In this document: one piece after another, positions 15,613 through 24,012 of the stretch | Position numbering within the stretch: position 1 is the first letter of the stretch | Layout: each line of letters begins with the position of its first letter | Source of the DNA: AC-49 sp963766605 | GTDB taxonomy: Bacteria > Actinomycetota > Thermoleophilia > Solirubrobacterales > Solirubrobacteraceae | Length of the DNA: 64,000 nt | Reading direction: 5' to 3' | Assembly: GCA_963766605.1 (NCBI GenBank) | Contig: CAVYAT010000007.1 | Coordinates: 1,116,001-1,180,000 of the forward strand | Notes under the pieces: model-generated | Told to the model about the DNA's origin: nothing | Seen by the model: the letters and a program-made list of their open reading frames with translations, nothing else | The model's database searches: none | Position numbers and translations under genes: made by a program

Positions 15613-17418
15613 ATGTCGTCATCCGTTTCCGCCCGAGATGCCCAACTCGGCTCCGGCCTGCTGATCCTGACGATCGGCATCGGCATGGCCGAGCTGCGCA
15701 TGAGCTCGGTCTGGGGCAAGGGTGTCCTGATGCTGATCGCGCTCGCGGTGTTCGTCGCCTTGTTCATCGCGGCGCTGCGCGCGCCGCAGGGTGAGGAGTC
15801 CGAGGATCCGTCGGCGATGACCTCGCTGCTGTGTGCGCTGGCGTTCGCCTACGGCGCCGTCGCCGTGTACTGGCTCGGGCGGATCATCGAGCCCCACCAC
15901 ACGTTCGCCCACGCCGGAACCGTGACGTGGATGCTCGCGCTCGTGATGGTGATCGCGGCGGCGCTGGGCAGCCGGCGGCGCTCGGCGACGCTGGTCCTCG
16001 TCGCGCTGGTCGCCTTCTCGCTGCTGGTGTTCGAGGGCTTAAACTGGCTGTTCGACATCGGGCGCGACCAGTCGACGTATCGCTACATCGCGGCCGGGCT
16101 CGTGGTCATCTACATGCTGACTGCGGCGAGCATCCGCCTGTGGCCGCGACTGGCGTCGGTGCTGTACGTCGCCGCCGGCGCGCTGCTGTTCGTGATGGCC
16201 GAGACGATGTACGGCCTCGACCTCGGCCATGTCATCGGCATCCCGCTGTTCCTGGTCGGCGTGATCCCGAAGGCGCCGTTCGGCTGGATCGTCGCGATCG
16301 GCCTCGGCACGCTGGCGCTCGCCGCCGCGGCGACCGTGCGCCGCGACCCAGGCCCCGGCTACCTTGCGGCGCTGGTGACGCTCTCGTGGGTGACACTCGC
16401 CGCCGCGCCCCAGAATCACCTGACGATCGTCGGCTGGCCGCTGTTCGCGCTGATCGTCGGTGCGGTCATCGTGGTGATCGCGGTGACGGACACGAACGAC
16501 AACCGCTTCAGCCTGACGCGTGCCCCGGAGATGCTGGCCGCCGGCTCGTACATGCTCGGCGTGGGCGTGCTGCTGATGATCGAGCGGATGGCGTTCCTGT
16601 GGCCGACCGAGACCGAGCTCGTGATCGCGGTCGTCGCGGCGGTGCTGTTCGTCGTGTTCGCGCTCGTGCAGCAGGTCGAGGGCAACGAACCGTCCGGCGC
16701 GGTGTCGATGCTGACCGCGATCGCGCTGGGAGCGGTGGTGCTGGCGCTCGTCCGCGAAGCGCGCGACTTCCACGGCGCCTTCCCGCTCGGCGTCTCCGCA
16801 ATCGGCGCGTGGGTTGCCGGGCTGTCCGCGGTCGCCGGGGCCGGATTGGCGTGGTTTCGCCGGTCGGCGGGCATCGCGCTGGCGTCGATCATCCTGTTCG
16901 GCCTCGCGATCCTGTCGGGGGCGATCCACTTCTTCCACGCCCAGCGCCACCCGGTGAGCTTCACCTGGATCCTCGTCGGCCTCTGCGTGCTGTACGGGGT
17001 GCTGGCGGTGTTGACGCGCGGCTGGTGGCCGCGCCTGGCGACGGTGTCGGCCGTCGCGGCGGGCGGCGCGGTGATCGGCGCGATGGTGACGCTGCGCTTC
17101 GGGTCGATCGCGTTCCTGCCCGGGCAGCTCGTCAAGGGCACGCCGTCGCCGGCGTGGGTCGTTCTGGCTGTCGCCGCGGCGGTGGCGATGGCCGGCGCGG
17201 CGGCGCTGCTGGCACGCGCCGCCGGGCCCGGATACGTCGCCGCCGGCCTGGCGCTGTTCGCCGTGACCATCGACGCCAAGCGGGTGGTCGGCCACGAGGC
17301 GTCGCTGTTGCTGTGGCCGGTGCTGTGGCTGGCGGTCGGCGCGGGCCTCGCCGCGGTCGGGCTGGCCGCCGGGCGCTCGGGCGGCGCGGCCTCCAGTCCC
17401 GCCCCGGCCGAGACGTAG
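15613..17418 (+). CDS. Large polytopic membrane protein of unknown function
   Basis: A 601-residue protein with about 18-20 hydrophobic segments and short loops. Paired GPGYLAAL/GPGYVAAGLALF segments (about residues 248 and 535) and repeated WPRLA(S/T)V motifs show an internal duplication, so it likely arose by tandem repeat of about 285 residues. No catalytic or transport signature is recognised. AAGGAGAG lies well placed before the ATG at 15613. The 254 bases upstream, shared with npdG, hold the divergent promoters and no gene. Confidence 0.8.
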   Translation: MSSSVSARDAQLGSGLLILTIGIGMAELRMSSVWGKGVLMLIALAVFVALFIAALRAPQGEESEDPSAMTSLLCALAFAYGAVAVYWLGRIIEPHHTFAHAGTVTWMLALVMVIAAALGSRRRSATLVLVALVAFSLLVFEGLNWLFDIGRDQSTYRYIAAGLVVIYMLTAASIRLWPRLASVLYVAAGALLFVMAETMYGLDLGHVIGIPLFLVGVIPKAPFGWIVAIGLGTLALAAAATVRRDPGPGYLAALVTLSWVTLAAAPQNHLTIVGWPLFALIVGAVIVVIAVTDTNDNRFSLTRAPEMLAAGSYMLGVGVLLMIERMAFLWPTETELVIAVVAAVLFVVFALVQQVEGNEPSGAVSMLTAIALGAVVLALVREARDFHGAFPLGVSAIGAWVAGLSAVAGAGLAWFRRSAGIALASIILFGLAILSGAIHFFHAQRHPVSFTWILVGLCVLYGVLAVLTRGWWPRLATVSAVAAGGAVIGAMVTLRFGSIAFLPGQLVKGTPSPAWVVLAVAAAVAMAGAAALLARAAGPGYVAAGLALFAVTIDAKRVVGHEASLLLWPVLWLAVGAGLAAVGLAAGRSGGAASSPAPAET

Positions 17419-17438
17419 GGCGAGATAGTCTCGGCGGC

Positions 17439-18824
17439 ATGGACGCCGCCGACCTCGCCTTCGCGGGTGCCGCCCGCCAGGCCCAGCTGATCGCCGATGG
17501 AGAGGTCTCGTCGCGCGAGCTGGTGCAGACCTACCTCGACCGCATCGCCCTCCTCGATCCGCAGCTCAACGCGTTTCGGGTCGTGCTCGCCGAGCGCGCG
17601 CTGGCCGAGGCCGACCAGGCCGACGCCCGTCGCAAGGCCGGCGGCGAACGGCTGATGCTCGGGGTGCCGGTTGCGATCAAGGACGACGTCGACGTCGCCG
17701 GCGAGCAGACCTGCTGGGGCACCGCGGCGACCGGCGGGCCGGCACGCGACGACGCCGAGGTCGTGCGCCGGCTGCGCGCCGCCGGCGCGATCGTGATCGG
17801 CAAGACGCACGTGCCCGAGATGACGCAGTGGCCGTTCACCGAGTCGATGACGTTCGGCGTCACTCGCAACCCGTGGGACCTCGACCGGTCGCCCGGTGGC
17901 TCGAGCGGCGGCTCGGCGGCCGCGGTCGCGGCGGGCCTGTCGGGCGTCGCGCTGGGCTCCGATGGCGCCGGCTCGATCCGCACCCCCGCCGCATGGTGCG
18001 GGCTGTTCGGACTCAAGCCCCAGCGCGATCGGGTGCCGATCGCCCCGCATGACGACGCGTGGCAGGGGCTGTCGGTCAACGGCCCGATCGCCCGCCACGT
18101 CGCCGACGCGGCGCTGTTCCTCGACGCGACGGCCGACGACCTTCCGCCGAGCGGCTTCCTCGCGGCGGCGCGCACACCGCCCGGGCCGTTGCGGATCGCG
18201 TGCTCCACCAAGCTCCTGCCCGGGCAGATGGCGAGGATCGCGCCCGACGTGCGCGCCGCCTTCGACACGACGGTCGAGGCGCTGCGCTCGCTCGGCCACG
18301 AGATCGTCGAGCAGGACCCCGATCTGCCGGCGGCGGCGTTCTTCAACGTGCTGGTGCGCTACCTGCGCGGTATCCACGACGATGTCGCGACGCTGCCCCA
18401 TCCCGAGCGCCTGGAGCGCCGGACGCGGACGATGGTGCGGCTGGGCGGGCTGATCCCCGAATCGACTGTCGTCAAGATGCGCGTCGCGGAGGACGCGTTG
18501 CGCGAACAGGTCAACGGCGTGCTGCGCGACTGTGATGTCCTGCTGCAGCCCGGCCCCGTGACCGGGCCGCCGCGGATCGGGCAGTACCAGGGCCGCTCGG
18601 CGCTGTGGACGCTCAACGGCGCCGCCGCCCGCGTCCCGTTCCAGGGGCTGTGGAACGCGACCGGCCAGCCGTCGATGGTCCTCCCGGCTGGGCGCGATCG
18701 CGATGGGCTGCCGATCGGGATCCAGATCACCGGCCGTCCGCGCGACGAGCAGACGTTGCTGTCGCTGGCCGGCCAGCTCGAGGCGAGCCAGCGCTGGGCC
18801 GACGCCCGCCCACCCGTGTCGTGA
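17439..18824 (+). CDS. Amidase signature family amidase
   Basis: A 461-residue amidase-signature enzyme that hydrolyses carboxamides. The Ser-cisSer-Lys triad is visible: Lys in GVPVAIKDDVDVAG (about residue 78), and Ser-Ser in the Gly/Ser-rich stretch SPGGSSGGSAAAVAAGL (about 153-170), followed by GSDGAGSIRTPAAWCGLFGL. The length agrees with the family (about 450-500). It lies 20 bases after the membrane protein gene, and its stop overlaps the next GTG. The closest functional type is actinobacterial 6-aminohexanoate/indoleacetamide-like amidases, but the substrate cannot be assigned. Confidence 0.9.
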   Translation: MDAADLAFAGAARQAQLIADGEVSSRELVQTYLDRIALLDPQLNAFRVVLAERALAEADQADARRKAGGERLMLGVPVAIKDDVDVAGEQTCWGTAATGGPARDDAEVVRRLRAAGAIVIGKTHVPEMTQWPFTESMTFGVTRNPWDLDRSPGGSSGGSAAAVAAGLSGVALGSDGAGSIRTPAAWCGLFGLKPQRDRVPIAPHDDAWQGLSVNGPIARHVADAALFLDATADDLPPSGFLAAARTPPGPLRIACSTKLLPGQMARIAPDVRAAFDTTVEALRSLGHEIVEQDPDLPAAAFFNVLVRYLRGIHDDVATLPHPERLERRTRTMVRLGGLIPESTVVKMRVAEDALREQVNGVLRDCDVLLQPGPVTGPPRIGQYQGRSALWTLNGAAARVPFQGLWNATGQPSMVLPAGRDRDGLPIGIQITGRPRDEQTLLSLAGQLEASQRWADARPPVS

Positions 18825-19582
18825 CGCCCGCCGACCCGCTGGCGATCGCCACCGAGGCGGCCCGCGCGGCCGGTGCACTGCTGCTCGCGCGCTTCGGCCA
18901 CGAGACCGTCCTGGCCACGAAGTCGTCGCCGACCGACCCGGTCAGCGAGGCGGACCTCGAGGCTGAGCGCGCGATCCGCGAGCTGCTGGCCCGCCGCTGC
19001 CCGGACGACGCGATCCTCGGCGAGGAGGGCGACGACGTCGCCGGCACAAGCGGGCGCCAGTGGATCGTCGATCCGCTCGACGGAACGACGAACTACCTCT
19101 ACGGCATCCCGCAGTGGGCGGTCAGCGTCGCCTGTGACGCTGCCGCCGGGGTCGTCTTCGATCCGGTTCGCGACGAGCTGTTCGCCGCCGGACCCGACGG
19201 CGCGACACTCAACGGCGAGCCGCTGGCGACGACGCGCTGCGACGACCTGTCACGCGCGCTCGTGTCGACCGGCTTCGGCTACGACGCGCACGTGCGCGCC
19301 GCGCAGGCGATGGTCGTCGGCCGGGTCCTGCCGCATGTGCGCGACATCCGCCGCGCCGGCTCGGCGGCGCTCGACCTGGCGTGGCTGGCCGCCGGCCGCC
19401 ACGACGCCTACTACGAGCGCGGCATCAAGCGCTGGGATACGGCGGCGGGCGCGCTGCTGTGCGCGCGCGCCGGGCTCGAGGTCCACGACCTGCCGGCGGC
19501 CGGCGACGAGCCGGCCGGGATCCTCGTCGCGCCGGCCGCGATCGCGGGCGAGTTGTTGGCGCTCGTCAGCCCGCCGCGTTGA
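18821..19582 (+). CDS. Inositol monophosphatase-family phosphatase
   Basis: A 253-residue Li+-sensitive phosphatase-fold enzyme. It has all three metal motifs: GEEGDD (E-E), WIVDPLDGTTNYLYGIP (DPxDGT) and the C-terminal IKRWDTAAGALLCARAG (WD). Members hydrolyse inositol-1-phosphate, histidinol phosphate, FBP or PAP. The last motif WDxAAG suits IMPase or histidinol-phosphatase-like enzymes. The GTG start overlaps the amidase stop (GTGA). The 3' end overlaps the PPOX gene by 17 bases. Confidence 0.9.
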   Translation: MTPADPLAIATEAARAAGALLLARFGHETVLATKSSPTDPVSEADLEAERAIRELLARRCPDDAILGEEGDDVAGTSGRQWIVDPLDGTTNYLYGIPQWAVSVACDAAAGVVFDPVRDELFAAGPDGATLNGEPLATTRCDDLSRALVSTGFGYDAHVRAAQAMVVGRVLPHVRDIRRAGSAALDLAWLAAGRHDAYYERGIKRWDTAAGALLCARAGLEVHDLPAAGDEPAGILVAPAAIAGELLALVSPPR

Positions 19583-19973
19583 GGTAGGTGACACGCTCGG
19601 GCTTGAGGACGATCTTCAGCCGCTCCTCGTCGGGCAAGCGGTAGGGGTATTTGTCCTGGCCGATGTACTTCTTGGCCAGGGAGTCGATGTGCTCGTCGGC
19701 GCCGTCGGGGGTGACTTCGACGAGGCTTCCGGTGACCGACGCCCACTCCATCGGGTTGTGGTCGTCCATCACCGTGACGGTCGCCGTTCCCGACGCGCTG
19801 AGGTTCGCCGGCCACGCACGGCCTTTGGCACTGTTGAGGGTCAGGTGATCACCTTCGGGATGGACCCAGGCGACAACCGTCTGGACGGTGCCGTCGCGGC
19901 GCGGGACCGACACGACCGCGTGGTTGGTGTTCTCGAACAGCTCGCGCGCGCGTCCGTCGAGTTGGTCGGGCAT
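19566..19973 (-). CDS. F420-dependent PPOX-class oxidoreductase
   Basis: A 135-residue split-barrel flavin/deazaflavin-binding protein. The N-terminal FENTNHAVVSVPRRDGTVQT and ATVTVMDDHNPMEWASVTG, followed by EHIDSLAKKYIGQDKYPY, are typical of the TIGR03618-type F420 family in actinobacteria. It would use F420H2 to reduce an organic substrate in the cytoplasm. This agrees with the F420 operon 5 kb upstream. The start at 19973 has the family's MPDQLDGRARELF opening. Confidence 0.88.
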   Translation of the reverse strand: MPDQLDGRARELFENTNHAVVSVPRRDGTVQTVVAWVHPEGDHLTLNSAKGRAWPANLSASGTATVTVMDDHNPMEWASVTGSLVEVTPDGADEHIDSLAKKYIGQDKYPYRLPDEERLKIVLKPERVTYLNAAG

Positions 19974-20026
19974 GAGGGCTCCTTGCGTCGTGGACGAGAC
20001 CCGACAAAACTACGAACTACCAGAAG

Positions 20027-20257
20027 TTAGGCGGCGCGCCAGTCCTTGAAGACCTTGAGCAGGTCGGCCTGCGTGTCGGGCGGCAGGTCGTCGGTGCGAA
20101 GGCGCCCCGTGAGCGCGATCGTCTCACGGAACTGCTCGATGTAGGCGATGCACGCGTCGCACAGCCCCAGGTGCGCCTCGAGCCGCTCGCGGTCCATGGC
20201 GTCCAGCGTGCTGTCGAGATACGCCGTTATGAGTTCGACGAGCTCCTGGCAGGGCAT
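20027..20257 (-). CDS. Zinc-binding anti-sigma factor (ZAS-type)
   Basis: A 76-residue anti-sigma domain protein. HLGLCDACIAYIEQF carries the H-x3-C-x2-C motif of ZAS proteins, which bind Zn2+ and cap the cognate ECF sigma factor, often releasing it on thiol oxidation. It lies immediately downstream of an ECF sigma gene, as expected. A TTG at 20275 is also in frame, but the ATG at 20257 has a GAGGT ribosome site 8 bases upstream and does not overlap the sigma gene, so it is preferred. No membrane segment, hence a soluble anti-sigma. Confidence 0.87.
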   Translation of the reverse strand: MPCQELVELITAYLDSTLDAMDRERLEAHLGLCDACIAYIEQFRETIALTGRLRTDDLPPDTQADLLKVFKDWRAA

Positions 20258-20267
20258 CGCGGCGACC

Positions 20268-20900
20268 TCAGGCAAGGTGGGCCTCCAGGGCGGCGCGGAC
20301 CTTGCTGCGGGCGCGATGCAGCAGGACGCGCTGGTTGACGTCGGAGATCTCGAGCAGCTCGGCGACCTCGTCTGCGCCGAAGCCCTGCACGTCGCGCAGC
20401 GTGATCACGAGCCGCTGGGCCTCGGGCAGCATGTCGATCGCCGCGTTGATGACCCCGAGGGTCTCGGCCGCCAGCAGGGCGTCCTGCGGCCACGCGTCGG
20501 GCGGCGCCGCCCAGCCGCCCGGATGCGCGCCATCGACCCCTTGGAACCGCGACGGGTCGACCGCGGGGTCGTCGCGCTCGGATTCGGCGGTGACCAACGA
20601 CGAGAACGGGACGGTGCGGCGCTCGCGCTCGCCGCGCGTCTTGGCGCGGTTGGTGAGGATCCGGTACACCCACGTCTTCAGCGACGAACGCTGCTCGAAG
20701 CGGTCGATCCCCGTCAGCACGCCGAGCCACGTCTCCTGCACGACCTCCTCCGCGACCGCTCGGCTGGGGACGTACATCTGTGCGACGCGGAGCATGCTCG
20801 GGTGCCAGCGCCGGACGAGGTCCATGAACACCGCCTCGTCGCCGGCTCGCAGTGCGCGCACCAGCTCCATGTCGGCCGGCAGAGTGGGCGCGGTGGCCAT
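20268..20900 (-). CDS. ECF-subfamily RNA polymerase sigma factor
   Basis: A 210-residue ECF sigma factor. Region 2 covers about residues 20-90 (AEEVVQETWLGVLTGIDRF and LKTWVYRILTNRAKTR), and region 4 about 135-200 with the HTH FGADEVAELLEISDVNQRVLLHRARSKVR. The linker between them is long and Pro/Ala/Asp-rich. An ATG at 20900 is used rather than an in-frame TTG nine bases earlier. The anti-sigma gene follows 10 bases after the stop, so the pair is co-expressed. Divergent from a DUF6325 gene. Confidence 0.93.
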   Translation of the reverse strand: MATAPTLPADMELVRALRAGDEAVFMDLVRRWHPSMLRVAQMYVPSRAVAEEVVQETWLGVLTGIDRFEQRSSLKTWVYRILTNRAKTRGERERRTVPFSSLVTAESERDDPAVDPSRFQGVDGAHPGGWAAPPDAWPQDALLAAETLGVINAAIDMLPEAQRLVITLRDVQGFGADEVAELLEISDVNQRVLLHRARSKVRAALEAHLA

Positions 20901-20994
20901 CGGTTCCAAACCTTAGCCCGGATGGGGTGATCGCGCCGGACGCGGGCGTGCGCTAGCGTCCGTCGCCGGCGCCCCAAGAAGCCAAGGGAGAGCA

Positions 20995-21441
20995 ATGAGC
21001 AGCGAAGAAGAGATGGGTCCTATCGACATCGTGGTCATCGGCTATCCGCCGGGAACACCGCAGACCGGTGAGGCACTGCCGCTGCTCCTCGATCTCGTCG
21101 ACAACGGCGTCATCCGTGTGCTCGACGTCCTGGTCGTGCGCAAGGACGAGGACGGCGTCATCGCCGGCTTCAACGTGGCCGACCTCGACGCCGATGGCGC
21201 CGGCGACCTGACTGTTTTCGAGGGCGCCCGCACCGGCCTGATCGGCGACGAGGACGCGCAGACGGCCGGCGAAGGGCTCGAGCCCGGGTCCGCAGCCGTG
21301 ATGATCTGTTACGAGAACCACTGGGCGGCGCCGTTCGCGGCCGCGGTGCGCCGCAACGGCGGCCAGCTGCTCGCTTTCCACCGCGTCACCGTCGACGACC
21401 TCGAGCTCGCGCTCGAGGCACTCGACGCTGCCGAAGCCTGA
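20995..21441 (+). CDS. DUF6325/DUF1269-family protein
   Basis: A 148-residue actinobacterial family protein. Recognisable elements are GPIDIVVIGYPPG at the N-terminus, LPLLLDLVDNGVIRVLDVLVVRKDEDG, and WAAPFAAAVRRNGGQLLAFHRV. Family members have no known activity but occur beside SHOCT-domain genes, as here. AAGGGAGAGC precedes the ATG. The position opposite an ECF sigma/anti-sigma pair suggests a stress-linked module (inference). Confidence 0.85.
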   Translation: MSSEEEMGPIDIVVIGYPPGTPQTGEALPLLLDLVDNGVIRVLDVLVVRKDEDGVIAGFNVADLDADGAGDLTVFEGARTGLIGDEDAQTAGEGLEPGSAAVMICYENHWAAPFAAAVRRNGGQLLAFHRVTVDDLELALEALDAAEA

Positions 21442-21457
21442 ATCGAAAGGACGATCG

Positions 21458-21736
21458 ATGCCACTTCTCCGCATGATGGGCCGCACCGCCGTTGTCGCCG
21501 GAACCGCAACCGCCGTTTCCGGCCGGGTCGCACGCCGCCAGCAGGGCCGCTGGGATCAGAAGGCCGAGGCCCAGGCCTACGAGCAGCAGCAGGCGGCCCC
21601 CCAGGCGCCGCCGCCGGCCGCCGCGCCGCCGCAGGATGAGCTGACGGCCAAGCTCGAGCAGCTCGCCTCGCTGCACAGTCAGGGGATCCTGACCGACGAG
21701 GAGTTCTCCGCCGCCAAGGCGAAGGCGATCGCCTAG
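21458..21736 (+). CDS. SHOCT-domain protein
   Basis: A 92-residue protein. Residues 1-30 form a hydrophobic/basic segment (MGRTAVVAGTATAVSGRVARR), followed by a Gln/Ala/Pro-rich linker. The C-terminal SHOCT domain reads ELTAKLEQLASLHSQGILTDEEFSAAKAKAIA and is a short helical hairpin thought to mediate oligomerisation. GAAAGGA sits before the ATG. It follows the DUF6325 gene by 16 bases, a common actinobacterial pair. Confidence 0.88.
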   Translation: MPLLRMMGRTAVVAGTATAVSGRVARRQQGRWDQKAEAQAYEQQQAAPQAPPPAAAPPQDELTAKLEQLASLHSQGILTDEEFSAAKAKAIA

Positions 21737-21911
21737 CCCGGAAGGCGCCGCCAGCGCGCATCGTCGCGTCGACGATCGCGACCTCGTCGCCGAGCCGCTC
21801 ACCGGCCCAGCGGCTCGCGCAGCGCTGCCGCGATCGCGTCGCGGCGGCGCGGTCGGACCACGCGCCCGGTCGCGGTGGCCGAGGTAGGCGGACACGTCCA
21901 CCGCCACCTAG

Positions 21912-21994
21912 TACCCGGGGTGGGACTCGAACCCACACGTCCTTACGGACAGAGGCTTTTGAGGCCTCCGCGTCTACCGTTCCGCCACCCGGGC
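21912..21994 (-). tRNA. tRNA-Leu(CAA)
   Basis: Class II tRNA on the minus strand. Acceptor GCCCGGG pairs with CCCGGGT, discriminator A. The anticodon stem GAGGC/GCCTC encloses the loop CTCAAAA, giving anticodon CAA. A variable arm (TGTCCGTAAGGACG) and T-loop GGTTCGAGTCC are present. CCA is not encoded. Confidence 0.95.
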
Positions 21995-22032
21995 GCGATG
22001 GTCGCTGGCGGGCCACTATACGATCGCCTCGC

Positions 22033-22114
22033 GCGGGCGTGGCGGAACTGGTAGACGCGTCGGCCTTAGGAGCCGGTGGCGAGAGCCGTGGGGGTTCGAG
22101 TCCCTCCGCCCGCA
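22033..22114 (+). tRNA. tRNA-Leu(TAG)
   Basis: Class II tRNA on the plus strand, head to head with tRNA-Leu(CAA) 38 bases away. Acceptor GCGGGCG pairs with CGCCCGC, discriminator A. The anticodon loop CTTAGGA gives TAG. The long variable arm and T-loop GGTTCGAGTCC are intact. CCA is not encoded. Confidence 0.95.
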
Positions 22115-22175
22115 TCGAGCGCCGCAAACCCCTGCATCGACACAACGGTCCACCGCCCGGAGTATCATTTGACAC

Positions 22176-23237
22176 ATGAAGGTGGGTCTGTGTCTGGGCG
22201 CCGGAGGCGTCGTGGGCGCGTCATGGTTGATCGGCGCTCTGGAGGCGCTGGAGGCCGAGACGGGCTGGGATGCGTCGAGCGCCGAGATGATCATCGGCAC
22301 CTCTGCCGGCTCGGTGATCGGGGCACTGTGTGCCGAAGGCCTCTCGCCGCAGTACATGACCGCCTATCTCAATGGCGCAGAGGTCGACGACATCGTCGCG
22401 GCCGCCCAGCTCGCCGGTGAAGCGCCCGAGCGCATCGCCCAGATCGTGCGCGCCGCCACGCAGGCCGAGGAGTCCGGCGAGGAGCGCCCGAGCGGCATCG
22501 GCTATCAGTTCGCCCGTGCCCTGCCGCCCCTGGGCCCGGGCTCGTGGCGGCTCGCCTACGAGTCGATCCGCCACCCGCTGCGCCACGCGCCGACGACGCT
22601 GCTGACCGGCTGGCTGCCGCGCGGCTTCATCTCGACCGAGCCGATCACGCGGCTCGTCGAGGCGTTCATCCCCGGCGAGTGGCCTGACCACCCGTCGTTC
22701 TGGGCCGTCGCCGCGGACTACGGCGACGGACGCCGGGTGCCGTTCGGGCGCCCCGGCGAGCCGCGCGCCCGGATCGCGGACGCGGTCGCCGCGTCGTGCG
22801 CGATCCCGTCGTTCTACTTCCCCGTGACGATCCACGGCCGGCGCTACGTCGACGGCGGCGTCTGCTCACCCTCGAACGTCGACCTGCTCGCCGACTGCGG
22901 GCTCGACCTGATCGTGTGCCTCAACCCGATGTCGTCGATGGCCCAGATCACGGGCGGCTCGGCCGGCGACCGCGTCGGTGCGCTGATGCGGTCGCTGACC
23001 CGCCGCCGGCTCGACCACGAGGTCGACAAGGTCATCGCCTCGGGCACCCAGGTCCTGTGCCTGGAGCCGACGCGCGACGACGTCCGGGTCATGGGCCTCA
23101 ACATGATGTCATCGGCGCGCCGCTTCGAGGTGGCACAGGTCGCGCGGCGCACGACCGCGCAGTCGCTGCGTGTCCTGCGCGCCCAGGGCGCGATGCTGCC
23201 CGGCGACGGGTCTACCCGGGCAGCCCGGGCAGCGTGA
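22176..23237 (+). CDS. Patatin-like phospholipase family protein
   Basis: A 353-residue patatin/RssA-type serine lipid acyl hydrolase. It shows the oxyanion loop GLCLGAGGVVGASWLIG, the nucleophile elbow GTSAGSVIGAL (Gly-x-Ser-x-Gly) and the catalytic Asp in YVDGGVCSPSNVDLL (DGG). Patatin proteins deacylate membrane lipids. There is no signal peptide or membrane helix. TATCAT ends 7 bases before the ATG, so the mRNA may be leaderless. The 3' end overlaps the opposite membrane-protein gene by 26 bases. Confidence 0.9.
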   Translation: MKVGLCLGAGGVVGASWLIGALEALEAETGWDASSAEMIIGTSAGSVIGALCAEGLSPQYMTAYLNGAEVDDIVAAAQLAGEAPERIAQIVRAATQAEESGEERPSGIGYQFARALPPLGPGSWRLAYESIRHPLRHAPTTLLTGWLPRGFISTEPITRLVEAFIPGEWPDHPSFWAVAADYGDGRRVPFGRPGEPRARIADAVAASCAIPSFYFPVTIHGRRYVDGGVCSPSNVDLLADCGLDLIVCLNPMSSMAQITGGSAGDRVGALMRSLTRRRLDHEVDKVIASGTQVLCLEPTRDDVRVMGLNMMSSARRFEVAQVARRTTAQSLRVLRAQGAMLPGDGSTRAARAA

Positions 23238-23934
23238 GCAGCTGCACGAACGAGAACACGAGCAGCAGCGACGCGATCCCGATCAGCGCGTAGCGCGCCG
23301 AGCGCACGCGGAAGTGGCCGCTGATCCCGACCAGGAACAGCACCGTCGCCAGGAAGACGGTCGTGCGTACGTATTTGTCGCTCGTCCCGCTGGCGTGCTG
23401 AGCCTCGTTGAACAGGTCGTCCGCCTTGGCGTCGAGCCGCCTCGCCGCCGCCTCCTGAGGGATCCGGTACTGCGGCATGTACGCCGGCCCGCGCGGTGCG
23501 TTGGGGTTGGTCAGCGGGTGGGTGGCGATCCAGGCGTTGAACGCCGCCCGGTAGCCCGGCCGGAGCCGCCTCGCCGCGACGCGGAAGGCGGGGCGGTTGT
23601 GGCTCAGGTATGCGCTGAACGCCGCGTTGAACTCGACCGCATCGAGCGTCCGTAGCTGGATCGCGTTGAGCTGGGCGCGGTTGGCCTTGGTGCGGGTCGC
23701 CGACGCCTTGGCCAGCGACAGCGACGCCTCGGTGCCCCACTTGGCCGCGGCGTAGCCCGAGTACGCGGCGACGACCGCGACGATCGACAGCAGAATCGCC
23801 TCGGCAAGCGAGAGGCGGCGGTCGTGGCGGCTGGGCTGTTCGCCCCCGCCTTCGCCACCTTCGTGGCGTTCGCCGTGCGCCCGATGCTGGGCGATCTCCT
23901 TGCCGACCTCCGCGGCCGAGAGCCCCTCGGGCAT
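23212..23934 (-). CDS. Membrane protein with N-terminal helix and C-terminal hairpin
   Basis: A 240-residue protein. After a His/Glu/Gly-rich hydrophilic N-terminus, residues about 42-60 form a membrane helix (AEAILLSIVAVVAAYSGYAA). A long polar, helix-rich region follows, then two further hydrophobic segments at the C-terminus (TTVFLATVLFLVGISGHF, ALIGIASLLLVFSFVQLL). The layout resembles DUF4337-type proteins but that is a guess. No catalytic motif. It follows the peroxidase gene after a strong hairpin, so it is probably a separate unit. Confidence 0.75.
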   Translation of the reverse strand: MPEGLSAAEVGKEIAQHRAHGERHEGGEGGGEQPSRHDRRLSLAEAILLSIVAVVAAYSGYAAAKWGTEASLSLAKASATRTKANRAQLNAIQLRTLDAVEFNAAFSAYLSHNRPAFRVAARRLRPGYRAAFNAWIATHPLTNPNAPRGPAYMPQYRIPQEAAARRLDAKADDLFNEAQHASGTSDKYVRTTVFLATVLFLVGISGHFRVRSARYALIGIASLLLVFSFVQLLTLPGLPG

Positions 23935-23965
23935 CGGCCGATCCTATGGGAGAAGGAACGGGGCT

Positions 23966-23993
23966 GGGGGGCCCGGGTGTTCCCCGGCCCCCC
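23966..23993 (-). terminator. GC-rich hairpin downstream of the peroxidase gene
   Basis: A 12-base stem (GGGGGGCCCGGG paired with CCCCGGCCCCCC, one C-C mismatch) closes on the loop TGTT, 20 bases beyond the peroxidase stop. No clear T-run follows on the minus strand, so it may act as an intrinsic terminator of the actinobacterial type or as an mRNA stabiliser. Confidence 0.6.
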
Positions 23994-24012
23994 GTTCCCC
24001 TTCAGGAAGGGT

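Noticed and set aside
15402..15794. Short plus-strand frame before the membrane protein
   Set aside because: It overlaps the gene start, has no ribosome site and no recognisable fold.
15831..17438. Long in-frame extension upstream of the amidase
   Set aside because: It overlaps the membrane protein in another frame and consists of Arg/Ala-rich shadow sequence; the amidase family begins at 17439.
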